A DNA stretch of 64,000 bases from Sinohyriopsis cumingii (GCA_028554795.2 JAPYKE020000037.1:3040501-3104500); one strand, 5' to 3'; shown: positions 16,135 through 24,529, counted from the first letter of the stretch. Numbers and translations are program-made. Notes: generated by a model from the sequence alone, not told the origin.

Positions 16135-16521
16135 ATGTCACCCTCCAGAAAACCCCAAGGAAAGAAAAGGAAAGGACTACCACCACGTTTAGCCAAACAT
16201 GGGGACCTGTTATCTGTCCTGTCCAAAGCTTCTCCACCCCTACGAAAAAAACTCATTCAAACGGCCTCCAAAGAGGTCATCGATACCGTGTGCGAATGTT
16301 GTTTGAACGTTTTGAAAGGCACGATCCCTTTGTCCAAACACCAGAAACAATGCTTAGGCAAACATCGTCACGTTCTTCGGAAAATGGTTCAAAAGAAAAT
16401 TCCCATTCGTCAAAAAAAGAAGATGTTGGTCCAACGTGGAGGCATTTTACCTCTCTTGTTAGGCCCCATACTGACAGGAGTCTTGGGAACCATGTTGGGA
16501 GGACTGATGGGAGCAAGATAA
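16135..16521 (+). CDS. conserved Polinton small protein with C-terminal GG membrane-active-like helix
   Basis: 128 residues. It has a basic N-terminus, a Cys/His cluster (CECC at about 61-64, then spaced His and Cys to about 85) and a Lys-rich segment (RQKKKML). It ends in a hydrophobic Gly-rich segment (QRGGILPLLLGPILTG, about 103-118). The KK..L.QRGG.LPLL pattern is one I know from many Polinton and adintovirus genomes, where it is compared with adenovirus minor core or membrane-lytic peptides. A role in membrane disruption or core packing is inference. A counterpart with a GG-IFPLL segment exists in element C at 55320-55709. Confidence 0.75.
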   Translation: MSPSRKPQGKKRKGLPPRLAKHGDLLSVLSKASPPLRKKLIQTASKEVIDTVCECCLNVLKGTIPLSKHQKQCLGKHRHVLRKMVQKKIPIRQKKKMLVQRGGILPLLLGPILTGVLGTMLGGLMGAR

Positions 16522-16526
16522 AAAGG
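16517..16526 (+). promoter_or_regulatory. TATA-like box overlapping the stop codon of 16135 gene
   Basis: GATAAAAAGG with stop TAA at 16519-16521; 45 bp before the ATG at 16571. Confidence 0.55.
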
Positions 16527-16570
16527 CCTTCGGAAGTCCCAAGATCTCAGAATCGACCGCTGACAACCCC

Positions 16571-17278
16571 ATGGAAGGACGAAAACTAGCTTTAGTGCCT
16601 TACAAACGATGGATGGAATACCATCGGTGGCAAGAACAACGCACCCCGCATTTACCTCCCAATCCCAATTTGAGCGAGATGTCCCAGTTACAACACGAAT
16701 TGCAATCCTTGATGGATCGCCAAGATTTGTCCGAAACAGAAAAATCGCAAAAGTACGGTCAACTCTTGCAAAGACTGCAACTCTTTCACCAGAAAGCTTT
16801 AGACGAAACAGCTTTACCCACTCTAAAAGATTTTAAGACCTTGATGAAAAGTCCAGCACCATCATCACCATTACCCCCACCACCACTACCATCCCCAAGG
16901 GTCACCAGAGATGCTACCCCACAAAGACCTGAGGAAGAAGAGATGCGCGAAGTGTTTCAAACACCGTCAGCAGCTCCCATTTCGAGTAAGATTGCAGCAT
17001 CCTTGTTGACCCCGTCCCCCACACCCCAACGAGAAGAAATGAAAGCTTGGGTTAAAAAGATGATGTCCACGCCTCCTTCGACAGAAGTGAAAAAGAAAGA
17101 AGGGAAACCAGAAGCGAAAAAAGAAAAGAAAACCAAAGCCATTCCATTGCCACCTCCACCTCCACCACCACTACCTTCGACTTCTACTCCCGTAGCCCAT
17201 CGGACACGTAAATCCGTTTCCAAACCACCCTTTCGACCCACTCAAAGTAGCATCACCGAAGAGTGGGTGACTTATTAA
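16571..17278 (+). CDS. conserved Polinton protein, helical N-terminus and Pro-rich tail
   Basis: 235 residues. Residues 1-95 begin with LVPYKRW and contain a helical segment with LMDRQDLSETEKSQKYGQLL, a pattern I associate with a small conserved protein of Polintons and related elements; no function is established. The remainder is low-complexity Pro/Ser/Thr and Lys-rich with two poly-Pro runs (about 97-107 and 198-205). It lies between the GG-peptide gene and the integrase. Confidence 0.7.
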   Translation: MEGRKLALVPYKRWMEYHRWQEQRTPHLPPNPNLSEMSQLQHELQSLMDRQDLSETEKSQKYGQLLQRLQLFHQKALDETALPTLKDFKTLMKSPAPSSPLPPPPLPSPRVTRDATPQRPEEEEMREVFQTPSAAPISSKIAASLLTPSPTPQREEMKAWVKKMMSTPPSTEVKKKEGKPEAKKEKKTKAIPLPPPPPPPLPSTSTPVAHRTRKSVSKPPFRPTQSSITEEWVTY

Positions 17279-17299
17279 GACACCAATCCACACAAAAAA

Positions 17300-18412
17300 A
17301 TGGAAAAAGTCTTAGCCAGCATTTACTACGATCCCTCGCATCCTGCAGGTTACGCAGGAGTTCAAAAATTGTATCGTGCTGCCAAAACGCGACTGAAAAG
17401 TCTCCGTTTACCTCAAGTGCAACGATGGTTACAAGAACAAGCTACCTACACTTTGCACAAACCCATTCGACGCAAGTTTGCCAGAAGTCGCACCCGAGTG
17501 GAAGGCATCGATCATCAATGGCAAGCCGATTTAGCCGATGTCTCTCATTTGGCCAGCTACAATCGTGGCTACAAATATCTGTTTTGTGTCATCGACGTCT
17601 TTTCCAAATTTGCCTGGGTCGTGCCCTTGACTTCCAAATCCAGCAGCGAGTTAGTGCGAGCCCTGCAACGAGTGTTGAAACAAAGTGGCCGTCACCTTCT
17701 TCGATGGCAAACGGACAAAGGCACCGAATTTCTGAACCAAGCTTTCCAAAAAGAATTAAAGAAACGTGACATTCATTTTTTTACCACCGAGAATCCCGAA
17801 ACCAAAGCCAGCATCGTGGAGCGTTTTCAACGCACTTTGAAAGAACGCATGTGGAAATATTTTACGCATCACCACACTCTGAAGTACATCGACATCTTAC
17901 CGCACCTGGTGCAAGCGTACAACCAATCTTACCATCGAAGCATCGGACGTGCCCCGCAAGACGTGACTCCCGACAACGAAGTGTTGGTGTTCGAGCGTCT
18001 GTTCGGTACGTCCCCGACGAGGGCTGTCCCCAAGAAAAGTGGAGAGTTGACCGTAGGAGATTGGGTGCGCATTGGCAAAACCAAACGCACTTTCGACAAA
18101 GGTTACTTACCTAACTGGACGACCGAATTGTTTCGCGTCACTGGACGAGTGCATGGCCGTCATCCTGCCGTCTATAAATTGGAAGACATGAACGGAGAAG
18201 TACTCAAAGGAACGTTTTATTTGCCCGAGTTACAACGTGTCACCAAAAAAGAAGACGACGTGTACGACATCGAAAGCATTCTCGAACGCAGAACCCGTAA
18301 AGTGGGCAAACGACGTGTCAAAGAAGTCAAAGTACGTTGGAAAGGATATCCACCCAGTTTCGATTCTTGGATCGACGCTTCGCAAGTCATCGACTATAAA
18401 AAGAAGAAGTGA
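17300..18412 (+). CDS. INT: retroviral-type integrase with C-terminal chromodomain
   Basis: 370 residues. The rve catalytic core has D77 (WQAD), D139 (QTDKGTEF) and E174 (SIVERF), giving the expected DD35E spacing. An SH3-like segment follows (about 245-305). A chromodomain ends the protein (about 318-365; YDIESIL, VRWKGY, DSWI), supplying the three aromatic cage residues. It inserts element DNA with 6-bp staggered joining, matching the 6-bp duplication around A. Chromodomains read methylated histone tails, so chromatin-targeted insertion is inferred. The gene is intact. Confidence 0.96.
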   Translation: MEKVLASIYYDPSHPAGYAGVQKLYRAAKTRLKSLRLPQVQRWLQEQATYTLHKPIRRKFARSRTRVEGIDHQWQADLADVSHLASYNRGYKYLFCVIDVFSKFAWVVPLTSKSSSELVRALQRVLKQSGRHLLRWQTDKGTEFLNQAFQKELKKRDIHFFTTENPETKASIVERFQRTLKERMWKYFTHHHTLKYIDILPHLVQAYNQSYHRSIGRAPQDVTPDNEVLVFERLFGTSPTRAVPKKSGELTVGDWVRIGKTKRTFDKGYLPNWTTELFRVTGRVHGRHPAVYKLEDMNGEVLKGTFYLPELQRVTKKEDDVYDIESILERRTRKVGKRRVKEVKVRWKGYPPSFDSWIDASQVIDYKKKK

Positions 18413-18417
18413 CCATC

Positions 18418-18834
18418 ATGCCCTTTCACACAGCAGACGCAGCTACGTCGACCACTCCTTCTTCCCCTAGTTCTTCTGTGCAAGATTTACAAAAACAACC
18501 CTTGTGGGTGTGGTGTGGAGAACGTGTGCCTAAAACGCAAATCGTCTTTTTCTGCCAAATCTTCGTGGTGTATTGTGTCATCGGGGCAGCCATCGCCAAT
18601 TTGAGTTTGCAACAAGGAGACAAACAATTGTGGACCATTTTATTGAGCAGTTGCATCGGTTACCTGCTTCCCAATCCCTCCCTGAAATTCTCCTCGAACG
18701 GGAACGTTGTGTCCAGTGCCAGTGTCAGTCACCACTCCAATAACAACCACAACCAGAACCCCATTTTGGGCGGAGACACACCTCTGACATCCACTAATAT
18801 TCCCTCGGACAGCCACAGAACTCTGGAATTATGA
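18418..18834 (+). CDS. small two-pass membrane protein, conserved in Polintons
   Basis: 138 residues. A Ser/Thr-rich N-terminus is followed by two hydrophobic segments (about 41-60, QIVFFCQIFVVYCVIGAA, and about 71-84) and LLPNP, then a Ser/Asn/His-rich tail. I recognise the VPKTQIVFFCQ...GYLLPNP layout from other invertebrate Polintons, where it sits next to the penton gene, but know no function. Its stop overlaps the next start as ATGA (18831-18834), so coupling by reinitiation is possible. Confidence 0.75.
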   Translation: MPFHTADAATSTTPSSPSSSVQDLQKQPLWVWCGERVPKTQIVFFCQIFVVYCVIGAAIANLSLQQGDKQLWTILLSSCIGYLLPNPSLKFSSNGNVVSSASVSHHSNNNHNQNPILGGDTPLTSTNIPSDSHRTLEL

Positions 18835-19772
18835 GTCACCAAAACCAATTTTACTTAACCTTACCCAGTGACAGTTCCATGGAGGTGTTTCCCAACAACA
18901 CGTTGTGCTGTTACACGGCCAAATTACCTCAAGCCATCCCCTTAGATCACGAAGCCCATTGGGAAGTGGCTTTAGTGGAAATGATTCACCCAACCCAAGT
19001 CCACAATGTCATTCCCAATCAAAATTATTTTAAGGTAGAAGTTCATGACAAACCATTGCAAGAGGAGTTGGATAAGATTGGCACATATACCAATAAAACC
19101 TATGATGACAAAACTAAAACGTGGACCTACAACTTGTCCATTCTCCCAGGCTATTATTTCAGTGGTCATCATTTGGTCAGCGCCATAGCCTCCAAGTTTA
19201 ATGGCGTGTTTCTGAAAGCTTTGGGGAATGTCCAAAAGAGTGTCACCCTGGAATACCACAAAATAGCTCGTCGCTTTCTGATGAAATTTTCTGAGGGGTC
19301 CAAAAAATTCATGTCTTTCTTATTTTGTCCTGAATTGTTTGACATATTGGGCGGTGACACGGAGCTGAGGAAGATAGGAGAACAAAAAAAAAGCCCCGAA
19401 TTACCAGTCATTCATGACAACGACTCTTTTGCGAGGTATTTTCGTTTCCCGGTAGAACTGAACCAAGGACTGAATTTGATCTTCGTGTACTCCGATGTGG
19501 TGGAATACAACGTGGTGGGACACACCTCCGTGCCGTTACTGCGTGTCATTCCTTTCAAAGTGGATTCTGCCACAAACGCTGACGAGGAAGGTGGAAACAC
19601 TTATCACGTCCACCGCGAATTTGTCCATCCTCACTATTTACCTGTCAGCAAGTCGTATTTGGACACGGTCAACATTACTATAAAAGGAGATTTGGGACAA
19701 GATATTCCATTCACCAAAGGAAAAGTCACGGTGAAACTCCATTTTCGAAAACGGTTCTCTCACGACTCGTAA
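18831..19772 (+). CDS. minor capsid protein, penton-like single jelly roll
   Basis: 313 residues. It begins with FYLTLPSDSS and has the FPNNTLCCYTAKLP...WEVALVEM pattern of the Polinton minor capsid protein, which forms the fivefold vertices in predicted virions. The alternating beta-strand-rich pattern continues to the end with no breaks. Its position before the small basic protein and major capsid gene is the usual order. A TATAAAAGG (19679-19687) in its 3' part may serve the next gene. Confidence 0.9.
   Translation: MSHQNQFYLTLPSDSSMEVFPNNTLCCYTAKLPQAIPLDHEAHWEVALVEMIHPTQVHNVIPNQNYFKVEVHDKPLQEELDKIGTYTNKTYDDKTKTWTYNLSILPGYYFSGHHLVSAIASKFNGVFLKALGNVQKSVTLEYHKIARRFLMKFSEGSKKFMSFLFCPELFDILGGDTELRKIGEQKKSPELPVIHDNDSFARYFRFPVELNQGLNLIFVYSDVVEYNVVGHTSVPLLRVIPFKVDSATNADEEGGNTYHVHREFVHPHYLPVSKSYLDTVNITIKGDLGQDIPFTKGKVTVKLHFRKRFSHDS
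19679..19687 (+). promoter_or_regulatory. TATA box candidate for 19780 gene
   Basis: TATAAAAGG inside the end of the penton-like gene, 93-101 bp before the ATG at 19780. Confidence 0.45.
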
Positions 19773-19779
19773 GCAAGTC

Positions 19780-20199
19780 ATGTATCCAGTGTACCAAGGG
19801 GTGGCTCGACAGCGAGGACACGGTTTAGGAGACATGTTAAAATCGGCCTTTCGTTCGGTGGCCCCGGTGTTGAAACCGATGGTGACACGCGGATTGCACG
19901 CCTTGAAAGATGCGGCACTGACGCAAGGCAAAGAATTTCTCCAAAATGTCATCATCGACAAACAAAACCCTAAAGAAGCCTTCATGAGGGCAGGCAAAAA
20001 TGTCTTGCTGCAAACGGGCAAAGACATTTTGGGCCGACAAGAGACACCTATAAATGCCCTGCACGCTACCGAGTCAGGCATTCAGCAAGGACAAGGCAGA
20101 AAGAGACGACGAAGAAGAAAACACCCTTTCACCAGACTTCAAGCGAGAAAGGCCAAGAAAAGAAGAACCGTTCGAGACTTAGACGTTTTCGATTATTGA
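19780..20199 (+). CDS. small basic virion protein, pVI/pX-like architecture
   Basis: 139 residues. The N-terminus carries QRGHGLGDMLKSAFRS (about 11-26), an amphipathic-helix pattern following a Gly-rich start. A middle helix follows, and then a strongly basic tail (GRKRRRRRKH, about 105-114). The layout resembles adenovirus-type minor virion proteins that bind DNA and membranes. Its place between the two capsid genes supports a virion role; the specific homology is not certain. Confidence 0.65.
   Translation: MYPVYQGVARQRGHGLGDMLKSAFRSVAPVLKPMVTRGLHALKDAALTQGKEFLQNVIIDKQNPKEAFMRAGKNVLLQTGKDILGRQETPINALHATESGIQQGQGRKRRRRRKHPFTRLQARKAKKRRTVRDLDVFDY
20049..20055 (+). promoter_or_regulatory. 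TATA box candidate for the major capsid gene
   Basis: TATAAAT within the preceding gene, 158 bp before the ATG at 20213. Distance is long, so assignment is tentative. Confidence 0.3.
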
Positions 20200-20212
20200 A
20201 ACACAAAACAAA

Positions 20213-21514
20213 ATGATGCACCGAGAGTCTTGCGCCTGTTCCAAGACGGAACTGGATCTGTTTGCCATGCCCCCCACCATGATGACGATGCAAGAATCCC
20301 AATGGGTGGAATTTCATCCCGTCTCCTCACTGACCGATTCCGCTCCCATCGAGTTTGAAATCAAAGGACAGCCCGAAGATTACATCGATCTGAATAGCAG
20401 TTACTTGTACTTGAAAGTCCAAGTTCTAGATAAGGATGGTGCTGGAGTAGAAGACACTGAGAATATAGCTCCCGTCAACAATTTCATGCATTCCTTGTTC
20501 AGCTCAGTGGATTTGTACTTGAATAACAAACTGGTCAGCAGCAGCATGGATACATACCCTTACCGTGCCTACCTGGAAAATCTCTTGACGTACGGAACAG
20601 ATGCCAAGGATACTCATCTCAATGCCTGTGTGCTGTGGGTAGATGACACAGCGGGCAAGTTCGACGCAATAGATCCAAGCAATGAAGGCTTTGAGGCAAG
20701 AGAAACCAAAATCTTAGACAAGAAAAGTTTAGAACTGATGGATCGTTTGCATTTGGACATGTGGTTGCAAGAGAAATATTTGCTGAACGGGGTGAATGTC
20801 CGCTTGAGACTGAATCGCAGCAGTGCCACTTTCCATTTGCAGGCTGCTGATCCTGCTAAGCCTCCTAAAAGCATAATCCAGGAGGCCAAACTCTACGTAC
20901 GACGCGTAGAAGTGTTACCTAAAGTGGCAAACGACATCAGTCAAACGTTGAGCAGAACGACCGCCAAGTATCCGATCCGACGTGTGGAAGTGAAAACCTT
21001 CACCATTTCTGCTGGACTGCAATCCATAACCGAAGATCATCTGTTTCAAGGACAGCTACCCAAGCGTTTAATCCTTGGTATGGTCTCGAATTCAGCCTTC
21101 AACGGAGCCATCAAAGAAAATCCTTTCAACTTTCAACACTTCGGTGTGAAGAAAATCGAAGTCAGTAGGGATGGCAAGACCTTGTGTACCCGACCTTTCG
21201 AACCTGACTTTGCCAACAAAAATTACTTGAGATCGTACTTGTCCCTGTACGAAGCCACCGGCCAGTTAGGAACCAACACCAGTCACGGCATTGAGTACGA
21301 AGATTATGCAGGAGGCTATGCTTTGTGGGCTTTCGATTTCACTCCAGACCAAGGCAGCGACGAAGGACATTTCCACCCTATAAAATCTGGCCAGATTCGT
21401 GTGGAACTTCAGTTTGCAAAGCCACTGGAACAGACAGTGAACGTCATCCTGTATGCAGAATTCGATAATACCATAGAAATCAACAGTTTGAGAGAAGTCA
21501 TTCTAGATTATTAG
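20213..21514 (+). CDS. MCP: major capsid protein, double jelly roll (hexon-like)
   Basis: 433 residues, intact, the usual length. Characteristic segments include EFEIKGQPEDYIDL near residue 45, NNFMHSLFSSVDLYLNN at about 88-104, PYRAYLENLLTYG at about 114-126, and the C-terminal GQIRVELQFAKPL. These are typical of Polinton/adintovirus major capsid proteins, which trimerise into hexon-like capsomers. It is followed closely by the conserved 21521 gene and the protease. Confidence 0.95.
   Translation: MMHRESCACSKTELDLFAMPPTMMTMQESQWVEFHPVSSLTDSAPIEFEIKGQPEDYIDLNSSYLYLKVQVLDKDGAGVEDTENIAPVNNFMHSLFSSVDLYLNNKLVSSSMDTYPYRAYLENLLTYGTDAKDTHLNACVLWVDDTAGKFDAIDPSNEGFEARETKILDKKSLELMDRLHLDMWLQEKYLLNGVNVRLRLNRSSATFHLQAADPAKPPKSIIQEAKLYVRRVEVLPKVANDISQTLSRTTAKYPIRRVEVKTFTISAGLQSITEDHLFQGQLPKRLILGMVSNSAFNGAIKENPFNFQHFGVKKIEVSRDGKTLCTRPFEPDFANKNYLRSYLSLYEATGQLGTNTSHGIEYEDYAGGYALWAFDFTPDQGSDEGHFHPIKSGQIRVELQFAKPLEQTVNVILYAEFDNTIEINSLREVILDY
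21379..21385 (+). promoter_or_regulatory. TATA box candidate for 21521 gene
   Basis: TATAAAA in the 3' part of the major capsid gene, 142 bp before the ATG at 21521. Tentative. Confidence 0.3.
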
Positions 21515-21520
21515 AAAGCC

Positions 21521-22027
21521 ATGGAAGACTGTTATCCCTCTTTACCTAGTGGAGAAACTTTAAAGATGGAATGTGAGGAGACCGTGGAAAAAGAAGAATC
21601 TCAAGACAAAGACGAAGAAGATATCATGATGAAGTCGAGATGGCCAGAACAAGAAGCCCATTTAGTCTCCTGTTTTGCCAAACACTTGGTCGACAAAATG
21701 ACGGAATTGATCAAGAAAAATTGCTATGGATGTCAAAACGATCATCCCAGTCAAATTCAACACGATAAATGCTTGATGTTAAGTCAAGAAGAAAAATTGG
21801 ACGAGTATCTGGACGAAGCTTGGAGTCTCATCTCGAACGAAGACGTGTTGCACCAGTGGTATAAAGACTTGCGTGAACATTCTTGTCCACCATTAACCAC
21901 TCAAGAGATCCATCGTATCGAAGCTCTCCTGAATCAGAGTGAGGAAACAGAACGAATAACCGTTTATTCGTCAGACATTTTCAAGCAAAAAGTCAGGATC
22001 GAATTGACGACTTATTATTACCTGTGA
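21521..22027 (+). CDS. conserved Polinton protein with C-x2-C...H putative zinc site
   Basis: 168 residues. An acidic N-terminus is followed by a helical region and CYGCQNDHPSQIQHDKCLM (about 68-86), supplying Cys-x2-Cys and His/His/Cys in zinc-site spacing. The GC..DHPSQ..H..CLM pattern is one I know from other metazoan Polintons between the capsid gene and protease; its function is unknown. The gene is intact. Confidence 0.75.
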   Translation: MEDCYPSLPSGETLKMECEETVEKEESQDKDEEDIMMKSRWPEQEAHLVSCFAKHLVDKMTELIKKNCYGCQNDHPSQIQHDKCLMLSQEEKLDEYLDEAWSLISNEDVLHQWYKDLREHSCPPLTTQEIHRIEALLNQSEETERITVYSSDIFKQKVRIELTTYYYL

Positions 22028-22052
22028 AGAAGAAGAAAACAAACACAAATCA

Positions 22053-22613
22053 ATGGATACCTGGGAACTTTATTACCTTTTGAACCACAGTTCGTATACG
22101 GCTTCTTGGAATCCCGTCGTCTGTGCTAAAGATGAACTCCCTCATCGCAAACCTAAAGACCATCAAGCTTACGTGATCAACACGGACGACAGTCATCTCC
22201 CAGGAACCCACTGGGTAGCCGTCTACTTTCCTCAAGAAGGATGTGTGGAATATTTCGATTCGTACGGATTGCCCCCTTTGGAAGACGATATCATCGACTT
22301 TATGAGAAGAAATGCTCAAACCACCCGATTCAATAATGTGAAATTACAAGGCACAGATTCCTTGGTGTGTGGACAGTACTGTGTGTATTTTCTGCATCAT
22401 CGCAGCCTGGGCTATTCCTTAGAACATTTAGTGACTCATTTCGATCCTCGTTCTTCTGCTAGAAACGATGTGAAAGTAGATCGATGGTTTTGTGACCAGT
22501 ATGCTTATCTTTTGTCTCAAGCTAGGAAACGTAGTGTCCATCAATGGCCTAATGATTTCCAACAGTGGAAATCACGATTTCATTCACAACGTTGTCAGCC
22601 CTGTTCTAAGTAG
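22053..22613 (+). CDS. PRO: adenain-like cysteine protease (Ulp1 fold)
   Basis: 186 residues. His53 in GTHWVAVYF, Asp69 in EYFDSYGLP and Cys110 in CGQYCVYFL form the expected catalytic triad order, with a Gln just before the Cys. Capsid-maturation protease of Polintons. Length is normal and the frame is intact. An AATAAA lies downstream at 22725-22730. Confidence 0.95.
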   Translation: MDTWELYYLLNHSSYTASWNPVVCAKDELPHRKPKDHQAYVINTDDSHLPGTHWVAVYFPQEGCVEYFDSYGLPPLEDDIIDFMRRNAQTTRFNNVKLQGTDSLVCGQYCVYFLHHRSLGYSLEHLVTHFDPRSSARNDVKVDRWFCDQYAYLLSQARKRSVHQWPNDFQQWKSRFHSQRCQPCSK

Positions 22614-22846
22614 ATTGTTGATTGAGAAAAAAAATGTTTGTGATTTGAAAAAAATGTTTGATGTTATAGTGTTATATTATTGTTAAAAATGTTAGAGTTG
22701 TTGTTTAGTGTTAAGTGATTTTTGAATAAAAAATGTTGTGTTTAGAAAAAATGCTTTTGTGGTTTGTTTAGCTATAAGAATGTTGGATTGATGCTCTTTC
22801 ATTTCTTACTATCCCTCTCATGAACGTTGCGGCTCGAAAACCGTGT
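22614..22846 (+). other. 3' untranslated region with polyadenylation signal
   Basis: An AT-rich spacer with several imperfect AAAAATGTTTG repeats and AATAAA at 22725-22730. It separates the core genes from the terminal three-gene cassette. No ORF of note. Confidence 0.5.
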
Positions 22847-22884
22847 GGGGGATGTTTTCCTTCACGTCCGCGCTTTCACTTTAA
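22847..22884 (+). promoter_or_regulatory. 32-bp shared promoter box, copy 1
   Basis: The 32 bp 22847-22878 ends TTCACGTCCGCGCTTTCA and is repeated exactly at 23721-23752 and 24440-24471. Each copy precedes an ATG by 90-93 bp and is followed by an A/T-rich TATA position (here the weak TTTAAG). Confidence 0.7.
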
Positions 22885-22938
22885 GAACCGGGTTGTTCCC
22901 AGTCTAGCCATCCATTGTCGACTCATCCTCCTAAGAAG

Positions 22939-23295
22939 ATGTGCTCCAAACTAGCTAAGCTCAACGAAGCCTACGTGAATCTGCATAGGGTCAGACACAG
23001 TCTGATACCGAAACCAGAAGAAATAGAGAATGTGAGAATGTTAAAAATCACTGAAGACCTGATAGAAGAGCTCTTCAGAGAAGAAATGAACAGGGAGAAA
23101 GAAGAATGGACAGAGAAGTACAGACTTCAGAGACAGCAGCAACAGCAGCAACAACAGCAACAGCAGCAACCTGAAGCTGACAGAGGCTTTGTCGATTGTC
23201 GTATCGACACCAAAGAATTCTTCTTCTCTTTCCGAAGAAGCAGACCTATTGCCAGAAAGTCTATCCTCAGAGGACATCGCATTCTTAGAAACTAA
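22939..23295 (+). CDS. terminal cassette gene 1: helical poly-Q protein, histone-type 3' end
   Basis: 118 residues; no family recognised. The helical N-terminus (KLAKLNEAYVNLHRVRHSL) and a charged segment lead into a run of 13 Gln, and the tail is basic with several Arg. The start is the ATG at 22939, 92 bp after the shared box start. The first 60 residues resemble the next two genes in pattern. After the CAG repeat another frame is also open (to 23395) and is Ser/Glu-rich, but it would run through the stem-loop, so I prefer this stop. The stop lies 33 bp before the stem-loop. Confidence 0.6.
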   Translation: MCSKLAKLNEAYVNLHRVRHSLIPKPEEIENVRMLKITEDLIEELFREEMNREKEEWTEKYRLQRQQQQQQQQQQQQPEADRGFVDCRIDTKEFFFSFRRSRPIARKSILRGHRILRN

Positions 23296-23328
23296 AAAAG
23301 AATGCCATAGCAAAAAAAACAAAAAAAC

Positions 23329-23365
23329 AGCCCTTTTCAGGGCTACCCAATACTCTAGAAAAGAA
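23329..23365 (+). terminator. histone-type 3' stem-loop and purine element, cassette gene 1
   Basis: AGCCCTTTTCAGGGCT (23329-23344) has a basal A-T pair in place of G-C; pairing is preserved by a compensatory change. It is followed by ACCCA and TCTAGAAAAGAAAT. A conventional AATAAA follows at 23411-23416. Confidence 0.8.
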
Positions 23366-23720
23366 ATAACGATCGATTTGCCAATGTGTGTGTAGGTAGA
23401 GTAGTGCGAAAATAAACACTAACTCTTTCTTAAAAATTTTGAGGGTATGTGTTTGTGTGATTGTGTTTGTAAGTGATAAAGTAGGTTGGTGTGGATAGTA
23501 GATTAAAATGATGTTTGTTTTTTTGGGCTGCTTGAGGTGTATATTTGGGGTTAGATTGGATTGCTTTGCATATGTAAATAGTCTATTGAAGTGATTCATA
23601 AAAAATTTTATAATAGTGATGGGTAGCATAAAAAAGTGAGCGAGTGTTTCTTTTAGGTCCGCGCGTTGTTGTTGTTGTTTTTTTAGTCGTGATCTAGGTA
23701 AGATGAATTTTATGTTTTTA

Positions 23721-23760
23721 GGGGGATGTTTTCCTTCACGTCCGCGCTTTCAGTATAAAT
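23721..23760 (+). promoter_or_regulatory. 32-bp shared promoter box, copy 2, plus TATA
   Basis: Exact repeat of the box at 22847, followed by TATAAAT (23754-23760); 93 bp from box start to the ATG at 23814. Confidence 0.75.
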
Positions 23761-23813
23761 TGAAACTCGTTCGGCAGTCCAGCTACCCTTGTTGATTGAT
23801 CAACACCAAAAAA

Positions 23814-24137
23814 ATGAACACGAGACTTGAGAAACTGTTGGAGCTTCATGTGCATCTGGAATATGCCAGGCGCATATTAAATGAACTGGCCGCTGAAGCC
23901 ATTGTCGAGGAGGGAAGGATAAGAGAGGAGGAAAGAAGAAAAAAAGAAGAGGAGGAGAGAAGATATAAAGAAGAGGAGGAGGAAAAGGAGAGAAGAAAAA
24001 ATTTCAGAATCCCAGAGAGTGAAAATTGGGATTCTGAAGCGACATATCCTGCCTCTGCTCTCTCCCCCCAAAAGGTAAAAAGTAACTGGGGGATAAGATG
24101 TGTATGTGGCGCCAGGCCTGGAAGGTGCCACCATTAA
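23814..24137 (+). CDS. terminal cassette gene 2: charged coiled-coil protein, histone-type 3' end
   Basis: 107 residues; no family recognised. The helical N-terminus LEKLLELHVHLEYARRIL is patterned like gene 1. A Glu/Lys/Arg coiled coil of about 40 residues follows, then a tail with two Cys and His. The start at 23814 is preferred because it is the first ATG and lies 93 bp from the promoter box. The stop lies 29 bp before the stem-loop. Its 3' flank is nearly identical to that of gene 1, showing tandem duplication. Confidence 0.6.
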   Translation: MNTRLEKLLELHVHLEYARRILNELAAEAIVEEGRIREEERRKKEEEERRYKEEEEEKERRKNFRIPESENWDSEATYPASALSPQKVKSNWGIRCVCGARPGRCHH

Positions 24138-24166
24138 CCAGGTGTCCATGAAGTTCCAAACAAAAC

Positions 24167-24203
24167 AGCCCTTTTCAGGGCTACCCAATACTCTAGAAAA
24201 GAA
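24167..24203 (+). terminator. histone-type 3' stem-loop and purine element, cassette gene 2
   Basis: AGCCCTTTTCAGGGCT (24167-24182), ACCCA, then CTAGAAAAGAAAT. AATAAA follows at 24287-24292 after a (TG)n tract. Confidence 0.8.
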
Positions 24204-24221
24204 ATAACCATCAATTTGCCA

Positions 24222-24222
<1 letters not shown>

Positions 24223-24269
<47 letters not shown>
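24223..24269 (+). repeat. (TG)n microsatellite
   Basis: About 23 TG units. The homologous position after cassette gene 1 has only about 4 units, so it expanded after the duplication. Confidence 0.95.
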
Positions 24270-24271
<2 letters not shown>

Positions 24272-24439
24272 GTAGAGTAGTGTGAAAATAAACACTAACT
24301 CTTTATTAATAGTGGAAGTGTGTGTTTGTGTGTTTGTGTTTGTAAATGGTGAAGTAAGTTTGTGTGAATAGTAAATTATGGGTTTCTTAGCGTATGTGAA
24401 GAGTATAGTTAGGGTTATATTATATGAAATGAGAAAGTA

Positions 24440-24479
24440 GGGGGATGTTTTCCTTCACGTCCGCGCTTTCACTATAATA
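24440..24479 (+). promoter_or_regulatory. 32-bp shared promoter box, copy 3, plus TATA
   Basis: Exact repeat of the box, followed by TATAATA (24473-24479); 90 bp from box start to the ATG at 24530. Confidence 0.75.
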
Positions 24480-24529
24480 ACCCACCACGTTCGTCGTTCG
24501 AACCATTCTACGGAATAATAAAAACGAAG

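Noticed and set aside
22847-22878. Reading the 32-bp box as an NF-kB or E2F site
   Set aside because: GGGGA...TTTCC half-sites are spaced too far apart for a standard kB site, and CGCGCTTT is not the E2F consensus in either orientation.
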